Shown piece after piece: positions 45,851-59,565 of a stretch of 64,000 nucleotides of DNA; the first letter of the stretch is position 1; every line of letters starts with the position of its first letter. The notes below the pieces were generated by a model. It worked only from the letters and a program-made list of their open reading frames with translations, was not told the origin of the DNA and ran no database searches. The position numbers and the translations under genes are program-made. Source of the stretch: Rhyacophila brunnea (lineage: Eukaryota; Arthropoda; Insecta; Trichoptera; Rhyacophilidae); assembly GCA_022495005.1 (NCBI GenBank), contig JAGYXB010000687.1:2294001-2358000 (forward strand), written 5' to 3'.

Positions 45851-46823
45851 TATAGAATAAATACACTGGTGATTTTTTTTTATATTGATGGTAATACATT
45901 AACACTAATTAAAAAGCATTCGGAAATACAACAAATATAAGAGATGCTAAAACAGCAAAAAGTTCTTTTTTTTGCCCACTTCGTATAATAACAGTAAGCA
46001 AATAAAAAATATCTTGTTATTTGTAACACTGTTTGTTAATTACAAAGTATTTTTTTAATATTCGCTGACCATTAGATTATCCTCAATTCTCTCTCGTCGA
46101 TATCTCATGTGTCTATATGTTTGAATTTTGTTACACATAAAACATACAATCTAATATAATTAATATATACAAACATCGGGCGCTTTTATGTTAGTATCTT
46201 GATCAGTGGTGTAGTCGTATTTAAAAAAATAGTGCTGGGACGCTGATTGACTTTTTATTCTAACTAGGTACCCTTTATTGCTCGGCCTTAGCCCCTCTCT
46301 TACGGTGCTAATAAGTTCCGTTATGTCCTATCCTGTCACACTGCGTTACAGTAATAGTTTTACAGTACTTACATTTAAATAACAATTTCTCTATTTTCAA
46401 TTCAAACTTATTTTGTCGATGATACCAGAAATAGACTAATTTTGTATGCAAGAGGTCTAACTACAGTCGACTGAGTCAAAATTTGGTGAATATGAGTTAT
46501 AACCATGTTAAAATTTAGTAAATATGATAAATATAAGTAACTCATAAAGACCATAATAAAAACGGTTAAAACAAAAAAATATAAAAAAAAACACTAAAAT
46601 GTTTAATGAACGAAAACTAATTTGTTAGGTATATTATAATGTAAGGTTGTCAATATGGACTTACCGCATACAAAACTAAGAAATGGATGCAGTGCCTATT
46701 AACTTAAATGTAGAATACTGTATGACGTGAATTTACATCACAGCACGGGAAAGGTTTTAAAAATATTTTACAATATTTTGATGGTTACCAAAATTTTGCT
46801 AAAGTAACACAACGACTGATGAT

Positions 46824-47062
46824 CCTTTCGACCATGTCCGATCCTAATAGGATCATATGGGCCCCCACAGAGTGGAGGTTTGTATTAACAGATTTTATTT
46901 TTACGAGAAATGGATGTCGGCCACTTGCTCAACCTATTAGGTCCATACTCTGACTCATACACAAATTGAAAAACAATATGTGTACTTGCCAGACCCAGGA
47001 TTCGAACCTGGGACCCTCGACACTATAGACCGGCGCTTAAGCCACGCGGCTATCGTGGGTGT
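46824..47062 (-). repeat. SINE-B, complete copy with 12-bp TSD
   Basis: 239 bp flanked by perfect ACGACTGATGAT at 46812-46823 and 47063-47074. The 5' head on the - strand has GATAGCCGCGTGGCTTAAGC (A-box-like) and CCCAGGTTCGAATCCTGGG, a T-arm with a perfect five-base stem. The length between the boxes suggests a Ser/Leu-type parent tRNA with a long variable arm. The body contains TTTGTGTATGAGTCAGAGTA, and the 3' end runs to GATCGGACATGGTCGAA. The exact duplication suggests recent insertion. Confidence 0.92.
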
Positions 47063-47571
47063 ACGACTGATGATATGACACGCTTTTTCTGCTAAGGTAT
47101 TAGTCACCAATCCTACTCATCTCAATCTCACTTTTAGTTAAATTAATGAAATGCCGTATAGTAACCATCACAGTGGCTTCAATCCGACGCACTGAGTGAT
47201 TTTAAGGACTCGTGAGCACCAAAAAATAAAACATTTTATTAAATAAAATATTACAAAATTTTAAATGTTACGAAACATTGTATCCAATTATTGTAAGAAA
47301 CATGTACGCATCTTTTTTAGATTTTAGTAAAATTAAATAACTTTATGAATCGTTTAACTGTTTGCAGGCCTCTTTTAATTTTTTTTACGAATCCGTTGCA
47401 TCAAAGAAAATCGTCCTAGTTTCAATAAGTATTGTCTTAACCTAGCCTCTAAACACACCATCGCCGATAGAATTTAAATTGGTTCTATTTCTCTGGCATA
47501 GTCCCATTATCACTTTTTCTTATTACCCGCTCGAGCTGGTGAACCTTGCTTACAATGTAGTATGTATATAC

Positions 47572-48289
47572 CAGGGTTGGCGAACCTTTTTACGTACGCG
47601 TGCCAAAATTTCCCAAATAATAATATGTTTCGACTGTCTTACGTGCCAAGCAGTTCTTCATGGTGAAAAAAAGTTTAAGAATTCTTTTAAAAAAGCTTAA
47701 ACATGAAAATTGAGTTTTCTTTATTTTTATCTTTCATCGTATTTCTAGCTGAAGGCATATATTTTATTCATTCATTTTTTTCCTTGTTTCCAAATTAGCC
47801 AAAGAGATCGTGGAAGAATTTAAACCACTATTCTTTCATATTAATATATTCTCTATCACTGAACGGTTTTCCATTTTTAGAGATTATGTTTGATGCAAAA
47901 TAACAAGCGGTTATTATATTTGAATGACAGCCGATAATTAATTTCATAAGGTTTGTTGATTAAATATTTTTATTTTTAATTCCCCGATGCTAAGGACCGA
48001 CATATGTATGCAATTGTATATTTACATTAAACGTAGGTAATGATTTTTCTTGAAAAGGATTTTCCTGTAATATTTTATACAGTGCGATTTGTCATATTTA
48101 TGCATGAAAATCGCCGTTTCCGTTTTCGCATCGATTGGTAAACATAATGTGAAAAACCGAAGAAAATACGCATGGCTATGTCGTCATTATTTTTAAATAT
48201 ATATAAAGTAATAATTTATTTTCTCTTCAAAATGAAACATTCGCGTGCCATGCAAAATCATCTCGCGTGCCATAGGTTCGCCATCCCTG
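47572..48289. mobile_element. hAT-type MITE (CAGGGTTGGCGAACC ends), copy 1
   Basis: 718 bp with ends CAGGGTTGGCGAACC and GGTTCGCCATCCCTG. The flanks are GTATATAC (47564-47571) and GTATTTAC (48290-48297), an 8-bp hAT duplication with one mismatch. Subterminal sequence GCACGCGA / TCGCGTGCCA resembles the other family member at 56247-56931. No transposase; the small open frame at its left edge is incidental. Confidence 0.9.
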
Positions 48290-50334
48290 GTATTTACAAT
48301 ACTATAGTAGGTATATGAATACTTCAAATTTGTCATTTTCTAACATAAAAATACGACAAAGACATAAATTTCAGTATTCGCGTCTTCCGGTCTCACTCCA
48401 CCATTGATATTCATAGTATTTTGTCTTCAGTCTCCGTTCACTACTTGAGCAACTGAAATACATAATATCTTGCAATTTAAACAACATTTTTTTCATTTAA
48501 AAAGCATCGTGCCAAAAAGTGCATTGCGGTGAATTCATTATGTCAGAGCTTAGAATTAGCTTCACCAATGATGAAATTGTATCATATATGAAAAGATTCG
48601 TATTATGACTTACTTGCCAGATGTTACTTTTTACAAATTAAATCTTTAGCCTGGTTCGTGAGACACTCATTGCATATTATATGCGGAAAATCCAACTTAA
48701 GAGAACTGTTGAAATTTTTCAACACCACGTAATTACCAACCACAAAAAATACACAATACTCATTCCATAATGTATTCAGGATTAACCAACCGATTTAAAA
48801 ATTATAATGGCTTTCCATCAAAGATTGAAAGTGATTGAATGACATTAATTAAATTTCATAAACCAAATTATCCATAGTCTTTGGTATCTAATTATAATAT
48901 TTTTTTATAACTATCAAGCATCTATTTTTTAAAGTTATAAGATTTCAGTTATTCTTGTGTTTCACAAAAAAAACGAATCATGAAATTTATAAATCACGAC
49001 TCTGAGGAGAAAATTTGGTAACTTACTATATTTCGAAACTTTACTGCTCTATTTTTATTAAAATTAATATACTTAGGGAAAGTGATGTGAAATGTAATCA
49101 TATTATACCTAATAATATATTAAATCGTCGTTTTTTTATTTTTAAATAATTCGTTATTTAATTTAATTTATTACGAACCTTTCGCCACTCGCTGTTTAGA
49201 TAAATTTAATAAAGTTAATTTAATCACAGAATTATTGTAACATTCATACAACCTCATTTACTGAATGTTGGAAACAGGTATGTAGAATTTACAATCGCAT
49301 ATTTAACTATGCAATCGATTTACACAACTTGGTCACCGGTACACTGTATAAGTAAATACAGGGCCATGTTAAGACCTTCGTAGAGCATGTGCACTTATTT
49401 TTAGAGGCCTCGATCCGAAATGTTTACTTTAAAATTTTCAGCATGACGGAAGATCGAAAATGTACGAATTTTCTCGTACTACATGTTGGAAACTCTAGAG
49501 TCCAGGTCATAGACATAATATAATATGACAATTCTATCAATATACGTGGCATACATGGCAAGGCAGATTTAAAAAAATCAACTTTTGTAGCATATTGTTT
49601 TCAGAAAAGACATCCTTACTGTTTATTTTTTGTTGCTAATAACGAAGTCTTTTCATAATTTGAAAACAGTTTAAATTTCATCAAATAAATTTGGCTCTCT
49701 CAGTAATATTTCAATACTCACAAAATTCGCAATGTGTGATGATGGTATTGTTTGAAAAACCGGCGTACGTAATAATAAAAAAATATGGGCTAGATTAAAT
49801 TTCTCGCCAAATTGAAAAAAAAAAAAAACAGCAAATCAATTTGTAAGACACTGCCATCATGTACACCTACGTATTTTCCCTCCATTGTTAATAATGCCGA
49901 TAACTTTTTGACGGGCGGTGCACAGTAACGCCGGCGTGTCATATTTAATTACGATAACCTTTACATAAAAATGTTGGCTTTTTATTATTATTTTTTTCGG
50001 TATGTGCGTGGGAGAAATTTCTTTGCGAAATGTAATTGACCCGTGCCGCCGAAATGCGCGAAAAATGTCGCGAGAGCTTTTTTTGTTTTTGTGGAAAACT
50101 TCTAAAAGTTTATAATTGGTAATACTTGTAAGAAACTTTTGGTGTACCATACTGAAAGTAGGGATAATGCTTGCCGTCACAATTTCGTGTTTCCAGCTAA
50201 TGATTATTTGATTTACATTTTCGTAGATGATTTTTATCTACATAGTGTGGACATAATCCAAAATAAATCACATATGTACTCAAAATATACATATATTTTT
50301 TTAGACATCAGTTAACATTTACCCACGAATTTGT

Positions 50335-50700
50335 CGTCCCTTAAGAGCGCATGCATAAGTGAAACGGCAAATAATTTTCAAAGTAGATGGAACGAAATTT
50401 CGCAGTCGTCGCCAATCGGAGACAGAGAGTCGAGGTGTGAGCACGTAAATTTGTTTTATCGTGCAAAGATGACTAAAAAACGTTCCGCATGTACTTACTT
50501 GAAAAAGAAAACATGTCAATGAATATACTATTATTATTACGAATATAATAATACACATAACATTAAAAGGAAGCATGTTGAATTTTTATGACAAATTATA
50601 TTTCGTTCGGCTCGCGTCATTTGCACAATCCGCGCATCGCCTAGTTACGATCTTTTTAGACCATGCCTCAGCTGAATAATTAAACCTTACCTTAAATAAT
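50335..50700 (-). mobile_element. Element F, copy 2 (uninterrupted)
   Basis: Reverse-orientation copy of the element at 10826-11522, without the LINE insertion. In reverse it reads CAGCTGAGGCATGGTC, ATGCGCGGATTGTGC, AATGACGCGAGCCGAACGAA, ATAATTTGTCATAAAAATTC, TTTTAATGTTATGTGTATT, then straight into ATATTCATTGACATG and ATTTGCCGTTTCACTT. It thus gives the empty site for the insertion in copy 1. Two open frames of 63 and 85 codons lie across it, without motifs. Confidence 0.8.
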
Positions 50701-50883
50701 CTAACTCAGCTGCAACTGTCCACTAAATCCACTTCTTATATAAGATAATATCTACAATCACTTTTTGAAGATTTAAAACATTTTGATTGAAGACGTTTTT
50801 AAACAGAATTATATGACCGTTATTTTTAGCATAATACGTAGGTACATTATTTTATATCGATGGTTAGCTTGTTGTGTTCTTAT

Positions 50884-51223
50884 GTAATAAACTATTTTTT
50901 TATTGGACGAATAATTCACAAACTATAAGTGCAAGTACGTTATAACAAAAATTTGGAGTGATCCTGATACCGGTACCTAATTATAATACCTTGATTCAAA
51001 ATACAAAAGCCTATTGCAAATGATAAGCAACGCAATTTAGAAAACACTTCAGAGAGTATAGATCGCTTTTAGATATGGCACGTATATAATACGTGATCAG
51101 AGTACATGGACGCGAATCTCGGTGAGCGCAGATTCGAATCCTACTGGGTGTCGTATTTTTTTTCAAAAAGATTTTCCCAATGTTTATAGATTTTTCAAAA
51201 GTGTTTTTCAAATGATGTATGTA
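50884..51223. repeat. SINE-A inverted composite, copy with 7-bp TSD
   Basis: Flanked by TTCTTAT at 50877-50883 and 51224-51230. The left end is a reversed tail (AATAAACTATTTTTTTATTG, GAATAATTCACAA). The middle shares CAAGTACGTTATAAC and TTTGGAGTGATC with the composite at 5878-6360. The right part is forward, with leader GATAAGCAACGCAATTT, a degraded A-box region (TATGGCACGTATATAATACG), the B-box GATTCGAATCC at about 51132, and the T-rich body. Confidence 0.65.
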
Positions 51224-53324
51224 TTCTTATAATATTAGTTCTGTTATAATCACTATTAGGTAGTTTATAGAAGAGAGTTATGTGATGGATAGGTATGCCA
51301 AATAATATCCTTCTTATTTTCATGTTCCTCACTGTCGAGGGCTACTCCTTCCAATTTTCCTAATTATGTATCTTCGCCCTTGAACATTGTTATATAATCG
51401 TCTTCCCTTCTGGCTATGTCGCAAAAGATCTGCATAACTCTCTGGAGACATATTTTAATGATCTGGTATTTCACGTTTATTTCTTTCTTTGCCGTTTATG
51501 GGATCCTTAGAATATGCATCCAACACCACAACTCACTTGCACCAATTTTACACAAGTTATACCGTGACTAAAAATAAACGGACACCTATATACGACTCTA
51601 ACATAGTGGCCCGGCGTGGCAATTCGACCAGAGATAAATACACGACAAATTTACTATAGTAGTTTTAAAAGTCACCTGTCGCGCTATTTTACTGCAAGTG
51701 TAAGATTTTATTTTAAAATTAATTTTAGTTTACTTCCTGACTAATGAAAATTTTTATTTATCCAATATGACGAAGAGTCGTATGTTACTTGACTACTACA
51801 AAATGGAATCGTGATCAGCGCTTCATATTAAGATGCCAAGTTACGACAACTCAATAATATAACTAGAAATATAAAAAATCGCTAAAAATACACGAATTAC
51901 CTCTAATTTTAGCACGTGGAACCTCAGGGTTCAACGGAATACCAGTAGGGAACACTACTGTAGAATACCACACTGCCCTTAACCTTAGCGATAGGTAGGG
52001 AGGATAGGTACCAAGCGGTGATAATGTGTAGGTATTTGAATTTTTTCACTATCTACCGTTTATCTGATGCACCACTTATTAATTTGTAGATATTAATGTT
52101 CCAATTCAATAATTACTGCACAAGACCATTTGAGATCGATTGCTATCAAATATATGATATTGATAATAATATTAATACGTAGGTACTAGGCATCTACATA
52201 CATATTATATGTCATTATAAAAGCCCTTATAATAATATGTATGTTTGAAATGACATGCTATGGATTAATAATTCTTAATTAATCTTTCATAGTATTTGTA
52301 CTTATATTTATTAGATAAATATTATATTAGTCACTGGTATTTACAAAAAATAATTTCCAGGATGGGATGCGAAGTCAAAATGGCGGCAAAACGATTTTTT
52401 TTTATAAAATCTAATTACTCTTCCCATACTTCTAGCTAAAGCACTTTATTGCCTTAAAATCCCTTGCCCTTCTCATTTAGAAAGTGATTAAAAATAACAA
52501 AATAATGTCGCTTCGGCGTACATTTCTTGTTTTAATGACGATATTTTGCGCTAAGCTATTTTATATCGCGTACCTACCTAGCTGTGAGTAAGCCCTTCGT
52601 AACTTTTTTACGCGGGAAATGTCAAAACATTTTTTTTCAAACGACTGCCCACGAGTTTTAGCGGGAAATTATTTTACGCATAGCAGAGATATTATATTCC
52701 CAATAAAACAATAGAAAAATACTAATAATGCAAGATCTTGACATTATTTTTTTACATAGTTTATTATCATTTGAGGACAAATTTTAATGCACTAATCGAC
52801 TGTCTGTGGATACTTTCTGCGTTGGTTAACATCATTATAATCATCTGAGGTCGATGCTGTTATTAGTGAAGGCCTCCTATGAAAATTTACACTTCCCTCC
52901 ATCATTAGTTAGGTTATTGCCTTGTATTTCTGTTGACATGAATCAATTCACCGGATGTGACGGCTATGAACACTCAGTTGCTCATAATTTGTACTTGATA
53001 TTGAGATTTGAGGTTATCCATCTTCCGAGCGACATGTGCAGTGTTTTATTCCATTTCAGGAGTTTGGCAATATGGCTGCGTCAAGAAGTGGTTCCTGTCA
53101 GTGTACCAATACATATTGCAATGGAAAAAAAACATAACATGAACAAAATTATGAGATAGCGACTGCATTACATTTTTAGATTTTCGTTCTAATCCATTGA
53201 TTTAGATACTCAACCAAAATGATACTCACCAGTTCTTCCCCCGAGTGTTATTTAACGTCAAATTTCGGCCACTATTTTCAGTGTGGAGTTTTGAACCGGG
53301 GCAGAAGAAATACGTCATGTAGGT

Positions 53325-53525
53325 TAACATTTTAACTAACATAATTTGAAATTATCTCAGATATAACTAAGGGCTTCGAGATGTAAATACTACTAGTTAA
53401 TATCGTTGTAATTAGATGGGACGGACGTGGCACAATTGGTAAAATACGTTGGCGCGAATACAGTGAATGCGTGTTCGAGTCCCGCCAAGTAAAAACTCGT
53501 TTAATTATTATGTTTCGCAATATAT
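53325..53525 (+). repeat. SINE-A, partial copy
   Basis: A reversed body piece (AATTATCTCAGATATAAC) is followed by forward leader (ACTAGTTAATATCGTTGTAA, TTAGATGGG). Next comes the head with A-box-like GTGGCACAATTGGTAAAAT and B-box-like GTGTTCGAGTCCCG, then a short body. The same head-to-head order as 37986-38347, without a clear TSD. Confidence 0.55.
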
Positions 53526-54149
53526 ATTTTTATTATTTACTTAGGTCAACCAACAGGATCTGTTGCAGAGAATAAGTATAATATATTATATAATAAAATA
53601 ATACTATGTGATGGTCCCAATAACAGGCTGATACAACAAGCATACTATTAATAAAACGAATTAAATTAGATCAAATATTAGGTATAGCTGTAATAATTAT
53701 AATTGGAGTGTTATTTATTGAACAAGGTTAAAAAATAATAGCACATAAGTAGTGATCATAAAAAAAAAAAAAAATACAGAAAAACATAAACAGTATATAC
53801 CTACATAGAGAGAGAAGACAGGCAATATAAGAAAAAAAAAATTCAATTAAAAACAATATATGTAAAAAAGCAGTCGTCTAGATACAATTAGTTTTCGATT
53901 TTGGAGTAACTTAATTTGAAAGAGGCAAGAGATCAACAAAGTTGTTTGCATAACAATATGGATGTGTATTTGATTTAGTGTGTAAATATAACGGAGAAAA
54001 CAACGGTTTTATTGTCAAGTCTACGGTAAGAGTAAATACAAACCGAGACGTGAGATTAATATCTACGCTATAAAATGTCAATCAGTTGAAAGCTTTCTAA
54101 TCTAAATAAGACTATTAATGACATCTGCCATCATCCAGTTGATGCCTCT

Positions 54150-54400
54150 TATAATCATCATCATCATCATCGGAACTTCATCCTAAAATTGGTCTATAAT
54201 ATCTCCATTCTCTTCCATCTCCTGCGAGATTGCTTTAAGCTCAGGGGTGTTGTGTTGCTTTCTACATAGTCCAACCACTGATATTCTGACCCTTAATTTC
54301 TGTTCTGATTTGTTAAAGAGGACCCTCTTTGGTGGTTGGAAATCTTCCTTCCTTGAGATATGGAGTGACCAATGTGTGAGACAAATTAAAATCATCATTA
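54150..54400 (-). other. Possible LINE tail fragment with CAT/GAT repeat
   Basis: A CATCATCATCATCAT run at about 54158-54172 sits beside a 71-codon - strand frame (54398-54183) reading RISVVGLCRKQHNTPELKA. I do not recognise it with certainty. The GAT-type run at its 3' side and the nearby RT fragment at 54840-55035 suggest remains of an RTE-like element. Confidence 0.3.
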
Positions 54401-54839
54401 TAACGGGCGTGTTAGTAGCAGTGGTAGTCGTATTTTCCTCGCACTATAGGGTTTCGAAGACACTTTTAAGTACCTTTCTATCAAAGTGGTCCTTTTTTTG
54501 TTTACATATTTTTTATTTTGACAAAGTTCAACATTCCGAACCACGCCACGGTGGACATTTTTGGAACTATATTATTTTAATTTGCTATGGGAGGTGGACA
54601 ATTCTAGATAAGTACATGAAATTCATTGTCAACTTTTGAAAATTCATAAATAAAAGTGATGGGCAAGGACCACAATTGTCAGGCCATGACACAGACTGTA
54701 AACGTCATTGGAAGTCCTAGTGATTGCCCATACATTGAATGCAATAATAATCTGTTTGTAGAACATGATGATTGTTGCATATTTAAATACATAGTAATAA
54801 TTTGAACGAAATATGCAATTGAAAGTCTTTATTTATTGC

Positions 54840-55035
54840 GAACAGATTACAGCAGTGCATTCGAAGATAATCAATATCTAGCAGTACCATCATAATTCGT
54901 AGTTCAGTTTTATTACCACTATCTGAATATAATCGGCCTTGGCTTGATAGAACATCACTTGCAGGCATGTATTTTGTTTTTGTTTCTTTGAACTGGAGTC
55001 CCATTTTCCTGGCAAATGATTAAATTTCCCTCTAT
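54840..55035 (-). pseudogene. Reverse-transcriptase fragment of a LINE
   Basis: The - strand near 55020 reads FARKMGLQFKETKTKYMPAS, the GL.(I)N..KTKYM segment that follows the YADD box in RTE-like reverse transcriptases. About 65 residues follow in frame before a stop near 54783, increasingly diverged. No other RT motif remains. Confidence 0.65.
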
Positions 55036-55101
55036 AAATATAATAACCGTACTAGGTGATTGTTAGTAGATAAACGGTTTTAAAGTTTTTTGTACTAAGC
55101 A

Positions 55102-55452
55102 CAGTTGAAGCGTCTAGTTTCAAAAGCCCCTAAAACGATTTTAGGTAGTTCTGAGAAAAATGAGAGAAAATCATATCTATTCAATCTGTAAACTTTATGT
55201 AGTTATTTTTTAATTCGTTTTTTCGTTTTTTGGCTTTCTATGTTAGGGGTATTTGAAAAGCACACCCAACCATGTTAGCAGGTTTTGAAATTTACCCTAA
55301 TTTTTGATCATAAATTTTGACGGTTTTTGACGTTTTTTAAAGTTCAATCTTTGGATATCATATAGGTAACAAAAATATCCATCTAAATAATATCTAACTC
55401 AAAAATTTTCAAAAACCGTTTTAGGGTCTTTTGAAACTAGGCGCTTCAGTTG
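55102..55452. mobile_element. MITE with 35-bp inverted repeats
   Basis: CAGTTGAAGCGTCTAGTTTC then AAAAGCCCCTAAAACG on the left matches the complement of the right end, which reads CCGTTTTAGGGTCTTTTGAA then ACTAGGCGCTTCAGTTG, with three differences. The interior is AT-rich and non-coding. Target-site duplication not resolved. Confidence 0.8.
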
Positions 55453-56065
55453 TTCGCAATTTCCTAAAGATACTATATGTAGATATTATTAGCCATGTTA
55501 TGTTTAGCCTATGAAAAGGGTCAACATTTGTCTTGGAAAAGTGTAATATATGTCAGTAAATAAACATACACTAGTAAAGTAGCTGCAGATGTGATGATTG
55601 AAAATCCACTTTATAAAAACAGTACCTAACATGAAAGAAAAGGTGATTGTAACTCCATATTTCATTACAATATTAAAGACGCCCTTTTAATATGGCTCAA
55701 TGTCGCAGGATACTTGACTAATATAAAAGGGTGTAGCGACACAAGAAAGGTCTATGACCTGAGCCCTAAACTAATCTATTTTACCCAGTCTTTCTCGATA
55801 TTCGTAATCACGTGGATGATAGCGTAATCCATCGAATTGTTTTAGTTATGAAGGATTTGTTTCTCCCATTTGTATTTCCCTTGAGATTTGTCGAGCTGGA
55901 AGCCTTTGGTGGGTCAATGACTTTATGTATCGAGTTTTTGCGATAAACATACTACACAACTAAACGAAGAAACAATTTGGGTGTTAATAATACTTTTGTT
56001 ATCAGAAAGTACCTACATAATCATCTTATTATTTTTTGTCGGGACCTCACGACTTGCTAATAATT

Positions 56066-56212
56066 AAATAAAGTTTTTTATTCTAAGAATAATTCACAAG
56101 ACTTGACAATGTAACATTCTTTATACATAGGTAGATTATAGAATATTACATTCTCAAATCTTGCGAATAATTCGTTGAATAAAAATAAGTTTATTCTCTT
56201 CTTTGGTTTATG
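56066..56212. repeat. Palindrome of two SINE-A tails
   Basis: The reversed tail at 56066-56135 (TTATTCTAAGAATAATTCAC, AATGTAACATTCT) faces a forward tail at 56150-56212 (AATATTACATTCTCAAAT, GCGAATAATTCGTTGAATAA) across a spacer of about 20 bp. No head or body survives. Confidence 0.65.
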
Positions 56213-56246
56213 TAATTAATTAACAAAAAAATGTTATGGTATAGCT

Positions 56247-56931
56247 CAGGTATGGCAAACCTATGGCACGCGAGATGATTTTGCATGGCATGCAAATGTT
56301 TTATGTTGAAGAGAAAAAAAATAGATTTCTAATTTAAAAGATATCTTTTTTAGAAAATACTTTACAAATACCTAAATACATATTATACAATATTAAAAAT
56401 GCGTGTTTTCTTCGGTTTTTAATAATATTTATCAATCGGTGCGCAAACGGAAACGACGAAATTCATGCATAAATGACAGATCGTATTGTATATAAAATAA
56501 CTACAGCTGATACTCTTGAAGAATAAGCATTATAATTAATTTAAATTGCATAGATCGGTCCTCAGGATTTATGCGTCACACATAATAATATTATAGCACT
56601 GACCTTATCAGGCGGCGGGGTAAGCCGTGTCGCGAACCTCCGATTTTGATCGATTTACTTTTATTTTACAATGCTTGAGACGACAGCAGCGGGAGGATGC
56701 CTCATCTGATCCGAGAAATTTTGGCGTCAATTTGTGCGTAAAGAACCAAACTAAGTAGGTATTATAGTAATAATACTCGAAGAACTCAATTGTTTATAAT
56801 TTTTGAACCTTTTTAATAAAATTCTTATAACTTTACTATTTTTTCATTTTTTCCTGCTCGAACTACTCGAAAAACTGATCGGCACGCCAGACAGTCAAAA
56901 AATAATATTTGGGAATTTTTCACTATCCCTG
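56247..56931. mobile_element. hAT-type MITE, copy 2 of the family at 47572
   Basis: 685 bp with ends CAGGTATGGCAAACC and CACTATCCCTG. The flanks are GTATAGCT (56239-56246) and GTACAGCT (56932-56939), an 8-bp duplication with one mismatch. The left subterminal part (TGGCACGCGAGATGATTTTG) is the complement of the right subterminal part of the element at 47572, so it sits in reverse orientation to it. A GC-rich block at 56600-56720 (GGCGGCGGGGTAAGCCGTG) is absent from that relative. Confidence 0.88.
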
Positions 56932-59211
56932 GTACAGCTGATGATATACTAACTAAAGAAATATATGACCATAACATTATTTGTGTGCCTACCTAATATA
57001 TAATGATTCGGCGAAGCATGATTTATGAAATATCATTTCATATTGCTTGTGTGTTGCATAGGAAATAAATAAATTTCGCCAATCATCAAACGATATTAAA
57101 AATTGGTTCAGTACTGTTATCAAAATTGTTTCCTTTGCGCAATGTCTCTCGTACGGTTCGTATTTTTTGGTGCTTGCTTTTCAAACGGCATCGAACTGTC
57201 AATTATTGTATTATGAATTTTACGTTTCTGCCATGAAATTAAGTGACGTAACACTATACTTTTTATTCCGGCAAGTATATTGACAAAAATAAACTGCAGC
57301 CTAATGCGTGTAATTAAATAATATGACAAAATAATTGACTAATAACGCATTATGGCCAGGCAATTTTGATTCTTTTTGTGTAAAATAATGAACCGTCATT
57401 CAAAATGATCTCTTGGCAAATTACTCAAGACTGTTCTGTGCATTTGCTACTTCCGGAAGTAGTGTCTTTGACAGGCCTAAAGTGTGTTTTATTTGAACCT
57501 TTTGAAATAAATAAGCAACGTTTTTGTGATCAAGGCGGGAAAAGTCGTTTAGTTAATTATTTAAACGAAATAAACGCTACTAATGCAGAACGGTTATTTT
57601 ATTGAATTTGCAAACAATGACGTGTCCCACATTATGGAAGTATTTAATCTCAAACCTAATGATTAAAATTAAAACAGAATTTTACACGATATTATTATAA
57701 TAAATAAATATGAGTGTGTGTCGAACACACGCGACAGAAATGAAACCTTTTTTGCTTTCAATTTACATAATCTTAAAAATCATTTGCGGCCATCGTCAAC
57801 GTATATACTGTAATTTTATTCATTCTATATTTACACTCCAAAGTCTTTGTTTTTGTGAAATATTTGTATACTTACGGAAAACACAAAACATATTTTAAGT
57901 AAGTAATATGTATTATGACAGTACTTTGATACTTTGAGTGTATTATGTGTACTGAATTTAAGTGTCAAACTGTGATTGCTGTTTTATTATCGTTGAAAAT
58001 TTCATGGTCGCGTGAGCGTTGAGCGATTTACATGGTTGGCCGGCTGACTCGCAATCGAAGCAATCCATCGTATTCACATTGCCAAGTAGTAGTGTTCTGT
58101 AAAATTTTCTTTTATGTATGTACTAACATGTTCATTTTTAAATGATTACGTTTATGGCAAGTAGGTAATGATATATTTTATGTGAGGAAATGTTGATTTC
58201 TAGGATGAAAAAGTCTACATATTATCTACACTTAGCTGACAAGGATACACAAAACTCTTCATTTTCGACCGTTATACGTCACCTGGATTACAATTTAAAA
58301 AATTCTTCATTTCATTGTGTGACACAACTAATCTCTTTGGACACAATACAATAAATTACCTACTGGTAAATATGTAATCCAAACGTGTGTCATTTTTAAG
58401 ACGCGTATTCAAAAGTAGTTAACATCTTTTTATCAAATGTATTATGCCACTTTACAATTATTAAGAAAATTGCCTATGTTATAAACAGATATTTCACATA
58501 ATTAATAATTACCTACTTGCCGGGATACGATTATTCATCGCACAACATTTCTTGAGATGAGTAGGTAGGTAGTTATTCACTTTCACTAATTTCACCTAGT
58601 ACCGGCCACTCTAAAGACTTCGTCATGTTGACTTTAATGGCGGCCAAATATTATTGCATTGTCAATAAAACCGCGTGAGAAGATTGAAAAAATAATATAT
58701 AGTTCCTACAAAATACATCGTATTGTTTTGGACCATCACAGACACCGCCTCCTGTAAATGAATCACTAATGACAGTCTATTTAATTGTTTTTTTTAAACG
58801 TGGCAAATACTGAATCAAATCTATTACATATTTAACAGCCATACAATCAATAATTTAAAATATTATCCAGATAAAAGTTCTCATACATATCGTATCAACG
58901 TTATTCAACCGATTTTGTTCGCCTACTAGTTCAGTTATATTAGGGTTTTACCTAGAAATAATTCCCTTAAAAGGGAGAATTTGCATATGCCGCCATCTCG
59001 ACCTCATTTCATCTCAATATTTATCACGCATACGTTAGTCTGGTAGAACACATTAGTTGGTTATACACTTTACGCTCCATGAATAGTGGGAGTTCAATCT
59101 TTAATACTATAATCTAATACAGGGGGGGGCAAACTTTTTGGATGGAGGGCCAAATGCAAGAATTCAAAATGAGCGGCGGGCCGCAAGTAAAATACCATTT
59201 TTAGATATACA

Positions 59212-59565
59212 CTATTTATTATCACGAAAAATGAACATTTCAAAAAAATTAATGAGAAGAATGAAACTGTTGTACATTTTTTTAAATTCAATTGTTAATT
59301 TTGTAGTTGATATTCTCAAAACTGCTTGTAAATGGGCATCGGAGATATTTGATCGCAAAGAATTTGTATTGAGGTTCATGACCGATAATGGTTGTTCACA
59401 TATATAAATTGATCCAAAAATAACGAACATTTTTATTGTATAATCTTTAAGTTGGTCGAATTTGTCTGAATTAAGGGCATTGTAAAATTTGGAGATTTCT
59501 TCACGACGATGCAATTCTCTTAAATCAGTGTCACACTGCAGATCAATAATCTCAAGTTGTAGCAA
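59212..59565 (-). pseudogene. hAT transposase C-terminal fragment
   Basis: 117 codons. Positions 1-20 read LQLEIIDLQCDTDLREL, followed by FYNALNSDKFDQLKDY, then a hydrophobic stretch, then the hAT dimerisation motifs ICEQPLSVMN and HLQAVLRISTT. The N-terminal zinc finger and the DDE core are absent, so it cannot act alone. The reading frame is intact to its stop. Confidence 0.85.

Noticed and set aside
46975..47062. Functional tRNA gene
   Set aside because: It is the head of SINE-B, which ends in a 12-bp TSD together with the body. The acceptor stem does not pair.
49857..50180. 107-codon - strand frame
   Set aside because: No recognisable domain. Composition follows a local GC rise, and there is no start context or splice evidence.
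52854..53159. 101-codon + strand frame
   Set aside because: No motif, no splice borders, AT-rich codon use and no relation to kinase sequence. Possibly an old transposon, but not supported.
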